This document shows positions 22,701-31,196 of a stretch of DNA of 64,000 nt, one piece after another (positions within the stretch are counted from its first letter, which is position 1; the number at the start of each line of letters is the position of its first letter). Source of the DNA: Rhodococcoides fascians A25f (GTDB taxonomy: Bacteria > Actinomycetota > Actinomycetes > Mycobacteriales > Mycobacteriaceae); the NCBI RefSeq assembly GCF_000760935.2, contig NZ_CP049744.1:372001-436000 (forward strand), given 5' to 3'. A program made the position numbers and the translations under genes. The notes below the pieces were generated by a model. It was not told where the DNA came from. It ran no database searches and worked only from the letters and a program-made list of their open reading frames with translations.

Positions 22701-24862
22701 CGACCGCATGGGCTGCAGGCGTCGCGGACTCGACGCTGATCCCGACTCTCAAGCGCAAAGAAGACGAGGCCGAGACGTTCCTGGCCGCGCTGGCGCAGCT
22801 GTACGTCCACGGGCACGCGCTGGAGTTGGCAACACTGTTCGAGTCCGGCCCGTACGCCGCCATCCCGCGAACTGCCTACCTGCGCAAGGAGTTCTGGCTC
22901 AACTCGCAGGTCAGCTCCAGCGGTAACACGCGGGTGCCCGGCGCACGCGTCGCGCTGCCCGACGGCCGCCACGTCTGGGAAGTTCAGGCCTCGGCCGTCA
23001 CCGGTTTCGACGCACTTGTCACGGCCGCTGCGTCGCAGGTGTTCTCCGATGTGGCCCTTGGTGTTTCGATCTCCCATGCTGCAGTGCCGAAGGTGGGTAC
23101 GGTCGTCACCACACTGACCTCCCATCTCGGTGGCGCGTCGGTCCAGGTGCACGCACACGAGGGCTCGGCGTTCACCCTGCTGCACGAGGCCGTCGTCACC
23201 TCCGGTGATGTGCGTCCGGAACCCGTTGTGGTCGTAGAGGAGCGATCCTCGTCCCCCATGGAGGAGCTGCCGGAGGTCGTCGAGACGTTCGGTGACCGTT
23301 GGGATCCGAACGGCAATCAGAAGCTCGAAGACCGATTGGCCATCATCGTCGCGGAGTCCATGGGCTACGCGCCCGAGGATCTGCCGCCCGAGGTTCCGCT
23401 GATCGAACTCGGTCTCGATTCGCTCAGTGCCGTCCGCATCAAGAACCGCGTGGAATACGAATTCGACATCCCCACAGTGCAATTGCAGGCCGTGCGCGAC
23501 GCGAACCTGCGTGAGGTGGAGAAGTACCTGCGTTACGCGATCGAGAACCGCGACGAGGTGCAGGCACTGGCCGACCAGCAGGCAGCAGAGAAGGCGGCCG
23601 AGCAGGCTGCCGTTGCACCGGCTTCGGTCGAGACCGCCCCCGTCGAGACTGCCCCCGTCGAGGACAATGCTCCCGCCGCCGACGCCCCTGCCGCCGACGC
23701 TCCCGTCGAGAAGGCTGCCCCGGCTGTTGCTGCCGCGGCACAGACCGACCTCGGCGGCAAGGAAGCATTCGCCGAAGCCGCCGGTTCCGACGTGCCGCCG
23801 CGTGACAATGCCGAGCGGATGACGTTCGCAACGTGGGCAGTGGTGACGAAGGAATCGGCCAAGGGCATCTTCAACACCCTGCCGATCCTCGACGACGAGA
23901 CGGCCGAGAAGTTGGCTGCTCGTCTGACCGAGCGGGCAGGCGGCGAGATCACTTTCGACGACGTCCTCGACTCGGAAACCATCGAGCAGCTCGCAGACAA
24001 GGTCCGCCCGCACCTCGAAGACGGTGAGATCGACGGTGTCGTGCGCAATCTGCGCACTCGCCCCGAAGGTTCCACCGCCACACCGGTGTTCGCGTTCCAC
24101 TCGGCAGGCAGCTCCACCGTCGCCTACGAGCCGTTGCTGCGGAAGCTGCCGGCAGGTACGCCGATGTACGGGCTCGAGCGGGTCGAGGGGCCCATCGCCA
24201 CGCGTGCTGCGGAGTACGTGCCGCTGATCAAGGCGATCCAGCCCGAGGGACCGTACGTGTTCGTCGGTTGGTCGCTCGGCGGCATCCTCGCCTACGAGGT
24301 GGCGCGTCAGATGGAGGAAGAGGGTATCGAGGTCGCCTACGTGGGGCTGCTCGACACCGTCATGCCCGGTACCAAGATTCCTGACACCAAGGACGAGGTG
24401 CGCAAGCGCTGGGAGCGGTACGCGGAGTTCGCCAAGAAGACGTACAACGTCGACTACCCGATCCCGTACGACAAGTTGGTCGACTCCGACGACGAGGGCC
24501 AGATTCGGATCATCACCGATCTGGTGAAGCTCAGTGGCGCAAAGATTCCCGGCGGAATCATCGAGCACCAGCGCACCTCGTGGCTCGACAATCGCGCGAT
24601 CCAGACGGCCGAGCTCAAGGAGTACGGCGGGCACGTGACGCTGTATCTGGCCGACAAGTACCACGACGACGCGATCGCGCTCGAGCCCGCGTATGCCACC
24701 CGGGAAGAGCACGGTGGTTGGGGACCGGTGGTGAAGGACCTCGAGATCGTGTACGTCGGAGGCGATCACCTCGCGGTCGTCGACGAGCCGTACATTGGAA
24801 AAATTGCGGCCCACCTGTCGAAGACGCTCGAGAACATCGAGTCTGCAAGAACCGGAGCGTAG
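19712..24862 (+). CDS. pks13: Mycolic-acid condensing polyketide synthase Pks13
   Basis: A 1716-aa type I PKS with order ACP-KS-AT-ACP-TE, the same as M. tuberculosis Pks13 (1733 aa). Visible active sites are the N-terminal carrier serine in FGLSSRDAV (Ser54), the KS cysteine in DTACSSSLVA (Cys286) with EAHGTGT and KTNFGHLESAAG, the AT serine in GHSMGEV (Ser799), the C-terminal carrier serine in LGLDSLSAVR (Ser1237), and the TE serine in GWSLGG (Ser1521). Ala/Pro/Val-rich linkers at ~570-620 and ~1290-1350 separate the domains. It joins the meromycoloyl chain from FadD32 with a carboxylated acyl-CoA from the AccD4-containing carboxylase and passes the product to trehalose. Confidence 0.96.
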   Translation: MAEQETDKIQSADGTDLTVAQLRDWLRNWVADATGQPASAISDDRPMEEFGLSSRDAVALSGEIEELVGVTLTATVVYQHPTIASLAKIIIEGEPEEPVGTVDDAFYTSGGQSGDAHDVAIVGLSSRFPGTGHTPEEMWSLLIEGRDGITDLPDGRWQEFTSDPVIAAAVAATVTKGGYLDDVKTFDAEFFAMSPNEVVNVDPQQRLALELTWEALEHAHIPASSIKGSQVGVFIGSSSNDYQLIAVSDPAVHPYALTGTSTAIVANRVSYFYDFRGPSIAVDTACSSSLVAVHQAVRSLRTGESDLAVAGGVNMLLAPPITVGFGQTGVLAPDGKIKAFSSDANGMIRSEGGGLVVLKRLEDAERDGDQVLAVIAGSAINQDGRSNGLLAPNPDAQADALRFAYRDAGINPSGVDYIEAHGTGTILGDPIEADALGRVVGRGRDADKPALLGSAKTNFGHLESAAGAAGLIKVVLAMQANKLPASLNYVGPNPYIDFDKAHLKVIPEATDWPRYTGKAVAGVSGFGFGGTNAHVVVREYVPGETDGAFDASAVDPEAALVEGLTDVAGEELPIVADPEPVVSEPIVSEPIVSAVETTDPVAEAETILAETTVSDTEPGSETVILAVSAALPSRRKRAASELADWLETEEGSTTPLVDVGRTLARRNHGRSRAVVLASTTAEAIAGLRAIAAGKPGPGVFSADSPASNGAVWVFSGFGSQHRKMASRLYRTNAVFAAEVDKVDELLVDEAGYSIREIILDDSQTYEFENSQVAIFVIQIALAATLRAHGAEPSAVIGHSMGEVAAAHVAGGLNLEDAVRIIYARSRLLAEGQDGLGAASQGAMALVEYTPDEVKTLTDQFPHVEPCVYAAPTHTTVGGPRAEVEALVEMAEAAGKMARLLDVKGAGHTAAVDVLLGELAAELAGIEPGKLTAGVYSSVDREAHYRVGHAAIHGVDYWTKGMRHPVWFTQAVNVAVGDGHTTFIELAPNPVALMSVAATAWAAGVADSTLIPTLKRKEDEAETFLAALAQLYVHGHALELATLFESGPYAAIPRTAYLRKEFWLNSQVSSSGNTRVPGARVALPDGRHVWEVQASAVTGFDALVTAAASQVFSDVALGVSISHAAVPKVGTVVTTLTSHLGGASVQVHAHEGSAFTLLHEAVVTSGDVRPEPVVVVEERSSSPMEELPEVVETFGDRWDPNGNQKLEDRLAIIVAESMGYAPEDLPPEVPLIELGLDSLSAVRIKNRVEYEFDIPTVQLQAVRDANLREVEKYLRYAIENRDEVQALADQQAAEKAAEQAAVAPASVETAPVETAPVEDNAPAADAPAADAPVEKAAPAVAAAAQTDLGGKEAFAEAAGSDVPPRDNAERMTFATWAVVTKESAKGIFNTLPILDDETAEKLAARLTERAGGEITFDDVLDSETIEQLADKVRPHLEDGEIDGVVRNLRTRPEGSTATPVFAFHSAGSSTVAYEPLLRKLPAGTPMYGLERVEGPIATRAAEYVPLIKAIQPEGPYVFVGWSLGGILAYEVARQMEEEGIEVAYVGLLDTVMPGTKIPDTKDEVRKRWERYAEFAKKTYNVDYPIPYDKLVDSDDEGQIRIITDLVKLSGAKIPGGIIEHQRTSWLDNRAIQTAELKEYGGHVTLYLADKYHDDAIALEPAYATREEHGGWGPVVKDLEIVYVGGDHLAVVDEPYIGKIAAHLSKTLENIESARTGA

Positions 24863-24865
24863 ATT

Positions 24866-26410
24866 TTGAGTGCCACCACTGCCGAGAAGCTGGCCGAACT
24901 ACGGGCGAGGCTCGAACTGGCCAAGGAACCGGCCGGCGAGATCGGGGTCGCGAAGCGCGCGAAGAAGGGCATCCCCAGTGCTCGCGATCGCGTCAACTCG
25001 TTGCTCGATCCCGGTAGCTTCGTCGAGATCGGCGCACTGGTGAAGGCACCCAACGATCCGGGTGCCCTGTACAGCGACGGCGTCGTCACCGGTCACGGAA
25101 CCGTCGACGGCCGCCCTATCGCGGTGTTCTCGCACGATCAGACGGTGTTCGGCGGCACCGTCGGCGAGATGTTCGGCCGCAAGGTCGCCGGCATCATGGA
25201 CTTCGCGATCAAGATGGGTTGCCCGGTCGTCGGCATCAACGACTCCGGCGGCGCTCGCGTGCAGGATGCTGTCACCTCGCTCGCGTGGTACGCCGAACTG
25301 GGTCGACGCCACGAAGCGCTGTCCGGCCTGTGCCCGCAGATCTCGTTGATCCTCGGTAAGTGTGCCGGTGGTGCGGTGTACGCGCCGATCAACACCGACA
25401 TCGTCGTCGCCACCGAAGAGGCGTACATGTTCGTCACCGGTCCGGACATCATCAAGTCCGTCACCGGCGAGGACGTCAGCCTCGACGACCTCGGTAGTGC
25501 CCGCGTCCAGGCCATCAACGGCAACGTCCATCACGTGGCAGCCGACGAGAAGGCTGCGTTCGAGTGGATCCGCAACTACCTGAGCTACATGCCGTCGAGC
25601 TGCCAGGAAGAGTCGCCGGTGATCAATCCGGGGCTCGAGCCGGAGATCACCGATTCCGATCGCAAGCTCGACTCGTTCATGCCCGACGCCGACAATGCCG
25701 GTTACGACATGCACGACATCATTCTGCGCATCTTCGACGACGGCGAATTCCACGAACTGTCCGGCCAGACTGCACCGAACGTCATCACCGGATTCGCTCG
25801 CGTCGACGGTCGGCCGGTGGGAATCGTCGGCAATCAGCCGATGCACCTGTCCGGGGCTCTCGACGCCAAGGCAGCGGACAAAGCCGCCCGGTTCATCCGC
25901 CTCAGCGATGCCTACAACATTCCGATCATCTTCCTCGTGGACACACCCGGCTTCCTGCCCGGCGTGGACCAGGAAACCCTCGGCGTCATCCATCGCGGTG
26001 GCCGCTTCATCTTCTCGTTCGTCGAGGCGACGGTACCGAAACTGACTGTGGTGATTCGTAAGTCGTACGGCGGCGGATACGCGGTGATGGGCTCGAAGCA
26101 GCTCGGATCCGACATCAACCTCGCCTGGCCGACCGCCCGCATCGCCGTCATGGGTGCCGAGGGTGCCATCAACATCATGAGTCGTAAGCAACTCGCCGAG
26201 GCGGGCGAAAACGCACCGGCGCTGCGCAAGCAGCTGATCAACTTCTACAACGAGCATGTCGCAACTCCGTGGATCGCGGCCGAGCGTGGCTACATCGACG
26301 CCGTCATCGAGCCGTCGCAGACGCGCCTCGAAATCCGCAAGGCCCTGCACATCCTGAAAGACAAGGAAGTGCACAAGAGTCCGCGTAAGCACTCGTTGCT
26401 CCCGATCTAG
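24866..26410 (+). CDS. accD4: Acyl-CoA carboxylase beta subunit AccD4
   Basis: A 514-aa carboxyltransferase subunit that, with AccA3 and AccD5-type partners, carboxylates the long-chain acyl-CoA used as the alpha-branch by Pks13. Motifs typical of the family are [60 protein letters not shown] and [16 protein letters not shown]. The start is TTG 24866, 4 bp after the pks13 stop, with CGGAG upstream. It is the last gene of the mycolate condensation operon; an inverted repeat follows. Confidence 0.94.
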   Translation: MSATTAEKLAELRARLELAKEPAGEIGVAKRAKKGIPSARDRVNSLLDPGSFVEIGALVKAPNDPGALYSDGVVTGHGTVDGRPIAVFSHDQTVFGGTVGEMFGRKVAGIMDFAIKMGCPVVGINDSGGARVQDAVTSLAWYAELGRRHEALSGLCPQISLILGKCAGGAVYAPINTDIVVATEEAYMFVTGPDIIKSVTGEDVSLDDLGSARVQAINGNVHHVAADEKAAFEWIRNYLSYMPSSCQEESPVINPGLEPEITDSDRKLDSFMPDADNAGYDMHDIILRIFDDGEFHELSGQTAPNVITGFARVDGRPVGIVGNQPMHLSGALDAKAADKAARFIRLSDAYNIPIIFLVDTPGFLPGVDQETLGVIHRGGRFIFSFVEATVPKLTVVIRKSYGGGYAVMGSKQLGSDINLAWPTARIAVMGAEGAINIMSRKQLAEAGENAPALRKQLINFYNEHVATPWIAAERGYIDAVIEPSQTRLEIRKALHILKDKEVHKSPRKHSLLPI

Positions 26411-26434
26411 TTCTGGGTCGCTTCGCTCCCTTTG

Positions 26435-26559
26435 GGATCAATGTGGGTTTCAGTCAGTCAGACTGCAACAGAGCCACATTCATTCAGCTGTCTCTCTGAG
26501 CCAGAAGTGAATGAATGTGGCTTTGTTGCAGTTGGAGTGCCTGCAAGGGGCATTCATCC
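26435..26559. repeat. Head-to-head pair of a ~51-bp repeat forming a long inverted repeat
   Basis: Left arm 26463-26486 (starts CTGCAACAGAGCC) pairs with 26508-26531 over 24 bp with one G/A difference and a 21-nt loop. Each arm is part of a longer ~51-bp unit (26435-26485 on plus, about 26509-26559 on minus). A third diverged copy lies at 27702-27753. The structure sits between convergent genes, so it may also terminate accD4 and the minus-strand gene. The stop codon of the latter is within the unit. Confidence 0.7.
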
Positions 26560-27525
26560 CATGGATGGAAGCTCCTGACGAAGGAAGAGGTTCGGACGGG
26601 GTCGGGCGAGGGCCTGTCGATATCCGGCGCGGAGGTCCGCAAGTACTCGATCTGGATGGTCGCGGATGTCCTGCGGTAGATGTGACACCACGATTGCACC
26701 GTGGCGCTGCATGAGCGCCCGACGAGTCATCGTCTTCGCGTGGTCGATCGGTGACAGGTGATGGGCCAGTGAGTCGATCTCCCACCCGAAACAGACCTCA
26801 TCGAGGAAGCCGTCGGGACTGCCGAGGAACGTGCCGTCGGCGGCGAACAGGCGGGCGTTGTGAATCATCGGCGGGAGCCCGCTCGATCGGTAGAGGCGTT
26901 GAGCGTCGGCCTCGGCGACCGAGTGGGCGTTACCGAGCAAGTCCCCTATGGCCAGCCGGGTCGACGCGCTGTAACGTCTCGGCCCCTCCGCCAACTCGAT
27001 TGCCAGCTCTTCCAGTGATACCGCACCCCGTCTGATGATCTCGGCAATCAAAGCCGTGCACTGAGATCGACCGCGGAGCGCGCGGGTCGCGTCGACGACA
27101 CTCCGGGCTACTGGAGCGCAGCGCGGACCGTGCTCGAACGCCGCTTCGGGCATGCGCCAGGTGCGTTCGGATCGCACGAATTTGACGGACGCCCGTTGCA
27201 TCTCGTTCGGCACCAGGATGTGAACTTCGTTCGAGGGTGGATTCGGCCCCAAACCATGGACGCTCAATGCCGCGTTCCCAGTGAGAATGCTGTGTGGCCC
27301 GCCATACGCCAATGCCGCAGCCATCCGCTGTTGGTGAGAGGGGTAGCCGTTGTACAGCAGCACCACCCCCGGCAGCAAATGCTGCCAGGGTCCGCCGGCA
27401 GCGCATCTGCCTGCCACCGTCCCGTCCGCAACACCTGCTGCGCGCAGCAGCGCCCTTGTCACGACGCCGTGATCGGCGACATCCTCGATTGTCGATAAGT
27501 CTGTGGCCCAAGTTCCCCGTTTCAT
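26554..27525 (-). CDS. Hypothetical protein, AbiEi-antitoxin/DUF559-like
   Basis: A 323-aa protein. The N-terminal ~75 residues (STIEDVADHGVVTRALLRAA, GPWQHLLPGVVLLYNG) resemble the winged-helix part of AbiEi-type antitoxin proteins. The middle has GNAALSVHGLG and VHILVPNEMQR. The C-terminal part (FGWEIDSLAHHLSP, then MTRRALMQRHGAIVV) resembles the endonuclease-fold tail of DUF559-like proteins. Such genes occur in many copies in Rhodococcus and Nocardia, and the real role is unknown. I chose ATG 27525 as the first residue of the conserved part; the open frame extends further upstream. No toxin partner is adjacent. Diverged 51-bp repeats bracket the gene. Confidence 0.6.
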   Translation of the reverse strand: MKRGTWATDLSTIEDVADHGVVTRALLRAAGVADGTVAGRCAAGGPWQHLLPGVVLLYNGYPSHQQRMAAALAYGGPHSILTGNAALSVHGLGPNPPSNEVHILVPNEMQRASVKFVRSERTWRMPEAAFEHGPRCAPVARSVVDATRALRGRSQCTALIAEIIRRGAVSLEELAIELAEGPRRYSASTRLAIGDLLGNAHSVAEADAQRLYRSSGLPPMIHNARLFAADGTFLGSPDGFLDEVCFGWEIDSLAHHLSPIDHAKTMTRRALMQRHGAIVVSHLPQDIRDHPDRVLADLRAGYRQALARPRPNLFLRQELPSMG

Positions 27526-27701
27526 GCCTCGACTGTCGAACGCGACACTGACACTCCGACGCCGTAAACCATCGTTCGCGGTTTCCCTGTGGATGACTGC
27601 CGGAGTTGTGCACAAGTGCGTCGAATCGTGGCTTACGCACCGGAAATAGTCAGGGGTGAGTGGTAGGCCCCTGCTCGGCCGACAACGCACCCACCCCTTC
27701 T

Positions 27702-27753
27702 GGATGAATGCGGGATTCAGTCAGTCAGAGTGCAACAAAGGGACATTGATCCC
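27702..27753 (+). repeat. Third copy of the ~51-bp repeat
   Basis: By hand alignment about 42 of 51 positions match the copy at 26435-26485; the shared core is TTCAGTCAGTCAGA followed by TGCAACA. It is followed by a run of eight G. It lies between the minus-strand hypothetical gene start and the end of the downstream emb gene. Confidence 0.6.
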
Positions 27754-27803
27754 AAAGGGGGGGGTGCAAGGGTCCATTGACGCGGAGAGTGGGGGCGGAG
27801 CGA

Positions 27804-30800
27804 TCAGTCCTCGAATACCCGCAGTTGTCCGTCTTTGTACCAACCCGATCGGGTGACGTCGGCGGTCTCGAGTTCGGCGGGCACCGCGCTCGGGTAGTAC
27901 TGCTCGTAGCGCTCCAACGATCCCCAGTCCCTGGCCCAGTCGTTTTTCAGGTAGGTGGGGACGGTGACGGGCTTGGCGAGCAGTTCGGACCAGCCCAGTG
28001 GTCCGCCGTTCTCGCCCGATTGCCAGGTGTCGGTGGAGCTGACGGCGAGTGGGCGGTCGGGGAGGATGCGGTAACCGGGCACTTCGGCGACGCCGTATCG
28101 GTGGTCGAAGGGGCGTTGGCACGGGAATTGCAGTCCGACGGCCCAGTCGAGCAGCACGGGCTGTTCACTGCCGATCATGGTGTTCAGGTTTTCCATCACC
28201 GGAACTCGCGGCGGGGTGAATGCGAGCCACTGGTCGCCGGTGAGGTTGGGGTCGTTGGCGACGATTCGGACGGCGTCGGCGTCAGGTGCGATGTCCGCCA
28301 ACGGGATTCGGAGGTTGCGCCACGAGGGTGCGGGTCCGATGTCGCGGGGGAGATAGGTGCCCTCGGCCTGGACGGTTCCGTCGGGCTGACGCTTGCCGTA
28401 TTCGAGCAGCAGTGACTGTCCGTAGGTGAGAGCTCCGGTGTCGTCGTACGACCAGATGCGTCCGGCTGCCGAGAAGACGACCAGGGGTGCGTCGTCGCTC
28501 CGAGCGGGCAGTTGGTACCAGCTCGACGTGGCCGACGCGGGTTCCTGGATGCCCTCCTGGTACGAGCCGAGAACCGGGGTGGTGGCGGGGTCGAGACCGA
28601 AGGGCAGAGCTGCGTTCGAGCCGTTGACGCCCACGGCTCCGGTACCGCCTGCGGTGCCGGAACTCTGGCCTTCCTCGAAAGCGGGTCCGACGGCCTGTTG
28701 GTCGGTATTGCCCTGTCCTGGTTTGACTTCCACAGCATCGGCGCTGAGGTCACTGGGAATACCGTTGGCGGTGAAGTTGCGCAGGGTGGAGCTCGATCCG
28801 CCGAGCGGGCCTGCGGTGGCATCGAACTCGCCCGGCAATGGATTGAGTATGCCGGCGTTGGGGTTGGACTCGACGAGCACATCGTTGGCGAGGCCGCACG
28901 AATTGCCCAGGACCGATTGCACATTCGAGCGTGCGAGCGAGTAGGCGGGGTACTGCGAGACGGCACCCTTGACGAGCGAGAGCACCTCGAACAGCACCAT
29001 GATTCCGGCGATGACGGTCAGTGGCGCGGCGGCGAACTTTCGGATGCGTTTGCCGCGCGGAGACGTCGGCTTCGGTTGTGGCGGAGCGTATCCCTCACGC
29101 AGGTACTGGAAGGCGGCGACGGCGAGGACCAGTCCGAAGAGGATGAGGAACAGGGTGCCCGATTCGTTGCCGCCCAGCGATACCGTCTTGTCGAACCACG
29201 GCACGCCGTAGCTCGAGACGTACCAGTAGCCGTTGATGCCCGAGAACGACAGTGCGAGAACGAACATGAGCCCGGCTGCGAACAACGATCGGTTGCGCCG
29301 CGAACGCAGGGCGCTGGCGGAGACGGCCACCGCTGTCAGGGCGGCGAGCCCACCGGCGATGCCGGCGTAGGAACCGAAGTGGTGAGTCCACTTGGTGGGG
29401 TTGAACATCATGAAGAAGATGGTGCCGAGCACGACGCCGAGCAGACGCCAGGCCGGGCCGTTCGCGATGCCGGGGATGCGGCGACGACGCAGCAGCACGA
29501 ACAGCGTCGTGAACAGGCACAGGATCATCGTCAGGAACGCGAAGCGGCGTGCGACGGAGCCGTCCACGGTCTGGACGAAGAGATAGTAGTACCGCAGGAA
29601 GTCTTGGTACCAGGCCTCGTTGGGGCCGATGATGGTCCGAACTCGGGTGGACTCGATGACCGTTGCGTACGTCTGGTCGGCGAAGACCACGACGAGGACG
29701 AGCACACCGGCGGCGGCCAACGGTGCCAGCAGGGCGAGGGTGCCGACCTGACGGTGGCGTCGGACGACGATCCGCGCGATGGGCCGTGCGCCGGCGAGAA
29801 GTGCTGCCACACACATCAATCCGGTGGGTGCTGCGGCGAGGGTGAAGGCTCCGATCAGACAGGCCGCGGCGGCGGGGAGCAGCCTGCCGGTGGCGATGGA
29901 ACGCTCCACCGAGCACCAGGTGAGCAGTGCGCCGAGGGCGACGATCGGTTCGGGGCGCAGTCCGTTGTTGTACGGGAGCCAGAAGGCGAGGAACACCAGT
30001 CCGCCGGTCCACAGCGCGACGTTGGACTTGCGCACTGCGCGTCCGAGGCGTGGAACCACCTCGCGGCTGATGACCATCCAGCACAGGACTCCGGCGATGA
30101 GGGCGGGCAATCGCATCCACGGGCTTGCGGTCGAGATCTTGGCGCAGACGGCGAGGACGTCGTAGTACCAGCCGAACGGTGCTTCGGGCACGCCGAACCA
30201 GCGGAAGTAGTTGGCCATGTAGCCGGAGTGGTCGGCGGCGCGGGCCATCGTGAGCAGGTAGCCGTCGTCGGAGGTGTTGGCTCCGACGAAATGCCACCCC
30301 ACCAGAACGCCGAGGACGGTGACGTCGACACCGGTGAACTTCCACCAGTGGGACGGGAAGAAGCGGCGGTGTGCGCGGCGATCGGTGCCGTCGAGTCGTC
30401 CGAGCGCACCGATGGCCAGCGCGGTGCAGGCGATCGCCAGGATCATGATCAGCAACTTGAGCAACGTCGGCGACGACGAGAAGCGGGAGTCGACGTCGAC
30501 GGTGACGGACATGTCCGCGGGTGCCGCACCGCTGAGATCGCTGAAGATGCCGACGACCTGGGGGCGCAGATCACCGTCGAGCCGGCCTTGCAGGGGCTGG
30601 CCGTCGTCGTTCGTCAGGCCGGTGAACGCGGCCGAGGTGTACTGGTCGTTCGAGGTGATTTCGATGGCCGCGCAGCGCGTGCTCTGGACGTCGGCGCGAG
30701 GTGCCGTCGCGACCACGACGTTGCGATCGAGGACGTCGACGTTCGACTCGCCGACGCGCACGAACAAACTGTTCAGCGCAGCGCCTTCACCCTGCGGGGG

Positions 30801-31121
30801 TGCCGTCGCCAACAGCAGCCCGCCCGACGCGGGGAGTGCGGCGACAGCAGAGCACGGCAGGGTCGCAGTGAGGCTCACCGGTGCCTGGGACACCAGCGGG
30901 GCGTCCACGTCCTGCAGGAGCCCGTTCTGCGGCCACGCAATGGTGGCGGTGGTCTCCGTGACAGGGGCGAACGGAGTGATCAGTGCGAACAGCACACCGA
31001 GCACGCCGGCCACCATGGCGATCAGCCGTGGAATTCGTACCTGAGCACGAAGTTCGTCCGAGGCTCGCAGTGGAGCGGGGACGGGGGGACCAGCTGATGA
31101 ATCTGTCACGACGTCGGGCAC
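27804..31121 (-). CDS. Arabinosyltransferase of the Emb family (downstream copy)
   Basis: A 1105-aa GT-C arabinosyltransferase that extends arabinan chains with decaprenylphosphoryl-arabinose on the outer face. After a short cytosolic N-terminus and the first membrane helix (RLIAMVAGVLGVLFALI) comes a periplasmic carbohydrate-binding domain. The catalytic motif is ANTSDDGYLLTMAR, with GYMANYFRWFGVPEAPFGWYYD. About twelve further helices lead to a large C-terminal carbohydrate-binding domain rich in Trp and Gly. The start is GTG 31121, 75 bp downstream of the other emb gene. I cannot tell EmbA, B or C by eye. The residue aligned with Met306 of M. tuberculosis EmbB is Cys (codon 30144-30146). 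Confidence 0.92.
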   Translation of the reverse strand: MPDVVTDSSAGPPVPAPLRASDELRAQVRIPRLIAMVAGVLGVLFALITPFAPVTETTATIAWPQNGLLQDVDAPLVSQAPVSLTATLPCSAVAALPASGGLLLATAPPQGEGAALNSLFVRVGESNVDVLDRNVVVATAPRADVQSTRCAAIEITSNDQYTSAAFTGLTNDDGQPLQGRLDGDLRPQVVGIFSDLSGAAPADMSVTVDVDSRFSSSPTLLKLLIMILAIACTALAIGALGRLDGTDRRAHRRFFPSHWWKFTGVDVTVLGVLVGWHFVGANTSDDGYLLTMARAADHSGYMANYFRWFGVPEAPFGWYYDVLAVCAKISTASPWMRLPALIAGVLCWMVISREVVPRLGRAVRKSNVALWTGGLVFLAFWLPYNNGLRPEPIVALGALLTWCSVERSIATGRLLPAAAACLIGAFTLAAAPTGLMCVAALLAGARPIARIVVRRHRQVGTLALLAPLAAAGVLVLVVVFADQTYATVIESTRVRTIIGPNEAWYQDFLRYYYLFVQTVDGSVARRFAFLTMILCLFTTLFVLLRRRRIPGIANGPAWRLLGVVLGTIFFMMFNPTKWTHHFGSYAGIAGGLAALTAVAVSASALRSRRNRSLFAAGLMFVLALSFSGINGYWYVSSYGVPWFDKTVSLGGNESGTLFLILFGLVLAVAAFQYLREGYAPPQPKPTSPRGKRIRKFAAAPLTVIAGIMVLFEVLSLVKGAVSQYPAYSLARSNVQSVLGNSCGLANDVLVESNPNAGILNPLPGEFDATAGPLGGSSSTLRNFTANGIPSDLSADAVEVKPGQGNTDQQAVGPAFEEGQSSGTAGGTGAVGVNGSNAALPFGLDPATTPVLGSYQEGIQEPASATSSWYQLPARSDDAPLVVFSAAGRIWSYDDTGALTYGQSLLLEYGKRQPDGTVQAEGTYLPRDIGPAPSWRNLRIPLADIAPDADAVRIVANDPNLTGDQWLAFTPPRVPVMENLNTMIGSEQPVLLDWAVGLQFPCQRPFDHRYGVAEVPGYRILPDRPLAVSSTDTWQSGENGGPLGWSELLAKPVTVPTYLKNDWARDWGSLERYEQYYPSAVPAELETADVTRSGWYKDGQLRVFED

Positions 31122-31196
31122 GAGAGTCGATGTTATGCGAGCGTGACGAAGAGGTCACACAGGCACCGTCCCCGTAACCCGCCGAAAAACGGGACC

